Origin: Desulforamulus ferrireducens
GTDB taxonomy: Bacteria > Bacillota > Desulfotomaculia > Desulfotomaculales > Desulfotomaculaceae
Length of the DNA stretch: 64,000 nt
NCBI RefSeq assembly: GCF_002005145.1
Contig: NZ_CP019698.1
Span: 992,001-1,056,000 of the forward strand
Direction: 5' to 3'
Shown: positions 63,635 to 64,000 of the stretch, piece after piece
Position numbering within the stretch: the stretch's first letter is position 1
Layout: each line of letters starts with the position of its first letter
Notes under the pieces: model-generated
The model's database searches: none
Told to the model about the DNA's origin: nothing
What the model saw: only the letters and a program-made list of their open reading frames with translations
Made by a program: the position numbers and the translations under genes

Positions 63635-64000
63635 ATGCAGAGACCTGGTAAAGTCCTGATTGTGGATGATGAAAAGAGTAACCGGCAAATTTTAGAGGCT
63701 TATTTGTTATCTGAAGGATATCTTACCTTTCAAGCTTCAGGTGGTCAGGAAGCTATGCAATTGACTAAGGAAATATCTCCGGATATGATCTTATTGGATG
63801 TCATGATGCCGGAACTGGATGGCTTTGCGGTATGTCATTTATTAAAAAATGACCCGACCACGAAAATTATACCAGTGATTATTATTACCGCACTGGACGA
63901 CCGGGAGACAAAAATTCGTGGTCTTGAGGCGGGAGCAGATGATTTTCTGACCAAACCAGTGAACCCTCTGGAGCTAAAAGCCAGGGTTCGCTCTTTAATT
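63635..64000 (+). CDS. Response regulator receiver, truncated by the window edge
   Basis: 122 codons seen, frame open to the end. Receiver domain: D11-D12 acidic pair (VLIVDDEKSN), phospho-acceptor D55 (ILLDVMMPELDGF), ITALDD and K107 in ADDFLTKPVNPLEL. The output domain is outside; a PleD/RpfG-like protein (GGDEF or HD-GYP) is common for this receiver type. No good ribosome site; ATG 63635 follows GGGGGGAAG at a distance. Confidence 0.88.
   Translation, partial: MQRPGKVLIVDDEKSNRQILEAYLLSEGYLTFQASGGQEAMQLTKEISPDMILLDVMMPELDGFAVCHLLKNDPTTKIIPVIIITALDDRETKIRGLEAGADDFLTKPVNPLELKARVRSLI

Overview
The window reads as a chromosomal segment of a Gram-positive, endospore-forming, anaerobic Clostridia member, most like the Desulfotomaculum/Desulforamulus/Peptococcaceae group (inference from gene content and order, no database search). 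Evidence: many sporulation genes (spoIVB, spo0A, spoIIM, a SASP, dacF-spoIIAA-spoIIAB-sigF, spoVAC-AD-AEb-AEa-AF), strong AAGGAGG-type ribosome sites, frequent TTG/GTG starts, an OLE RNA with its partner OapA, 2-oxoacid:ferredoxin oxidoreductase, and two selenocysteine formate dehydrogenases. Almost all genes are on the + strand. No rRNA, tRNA, CRISPR array, prophage or transposase gene was seen.

Layout. 1-1.1 kb: 3' part of a glutamate synthase/NfnB-type flavoprotein. 1.2-13.7 kb: housekeeping cluster xseA-folD-fchA-xseB-ispA, then OLE RNA (about 5.41-6.04 kb), oapA, dxs, tlyA, a membrane-anchored nuclease-like protein, nadK, an rRNA methyltransferase-like gene, argR, recN. 13.9-16.3 kb: spoIVB and spo0A, with a sigma-H-like promoter and 0A boxes at spo0A. 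16.8-20.5 kb: steA-steB with a GT2 glycosyltransferase and a MraY/WecA-like phosphotransferase. 20.5-23.9 kb: an ATPase plus a four-subunit 2-oxoacid:ferredoxin oxidoreductase. 24-27.4 kb: a PepT-like peptidase, a DUF3866 protein and a ComB-like protein. 27.4-27.9 kb: a large imperfect-palindrome repeat element. 28-41 kb: the sporulation block, with xerD, deoB and pdp inside it. 41-49.2 kb: mobA, then tatA-fdnG(Sec)-fdnH-nrfD-like-fdhE-tatC, an exported formate dehydrogenase packaged with its own Tat translocase. 49.5-51.1 kb: NSS transporter plus a 32-residue MetS-like subunit, followed by a second repeat element. 51.4-56.6 kb: NuoE-NuoF-FdhA(Sec), a cytoplasmic NAD(P)-linked formate dehydrogenase. 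57-60.2 kb: three-gene 2-hydroxyacyl-CoA dehydratase activase-like cluster. 60.3-64 kb: DUF2935-like gene, tex, a small unknown gene and a truncated response regulator.

How parts work together. FolD and FchA interconvert one-carbon tetrahydrofolates, and the two formate dehydrogenases (one outside the membrane, one cytoplasmic) interconvert formate and CO2, so the window carries the formate end and part of the folate branch of C1 metabolism. IspA and Dxs flank the OLE/OapA module as in other OLE-bearing Firmicutes. The sporulation block covers the phosphorelay target (Spo0A), forespore sigma-F and its control, engulfment (SpoIIM), the sigma-K checkpoint protease (SpoIVB), DNA protection (SASP) and dipicolinate transport (SpoVA).

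Less expected signals: a dispersed heptamer-armed palindromic element with conserved ends, one copy carrying an extra 150-bp structured insert; four closely related GTGTCGC/GCGGCAC terminator hairpins; likely CTG starts at spoVAD and perhaps the NuoE-like gene; three small genes of 32-58 codons; a dyad lying exactly between -35 and -10 of the Tat/formate dehydrogenase promoter; and a 9-bp pairing that could hide the spo0A ribosome site only in long transcripts.
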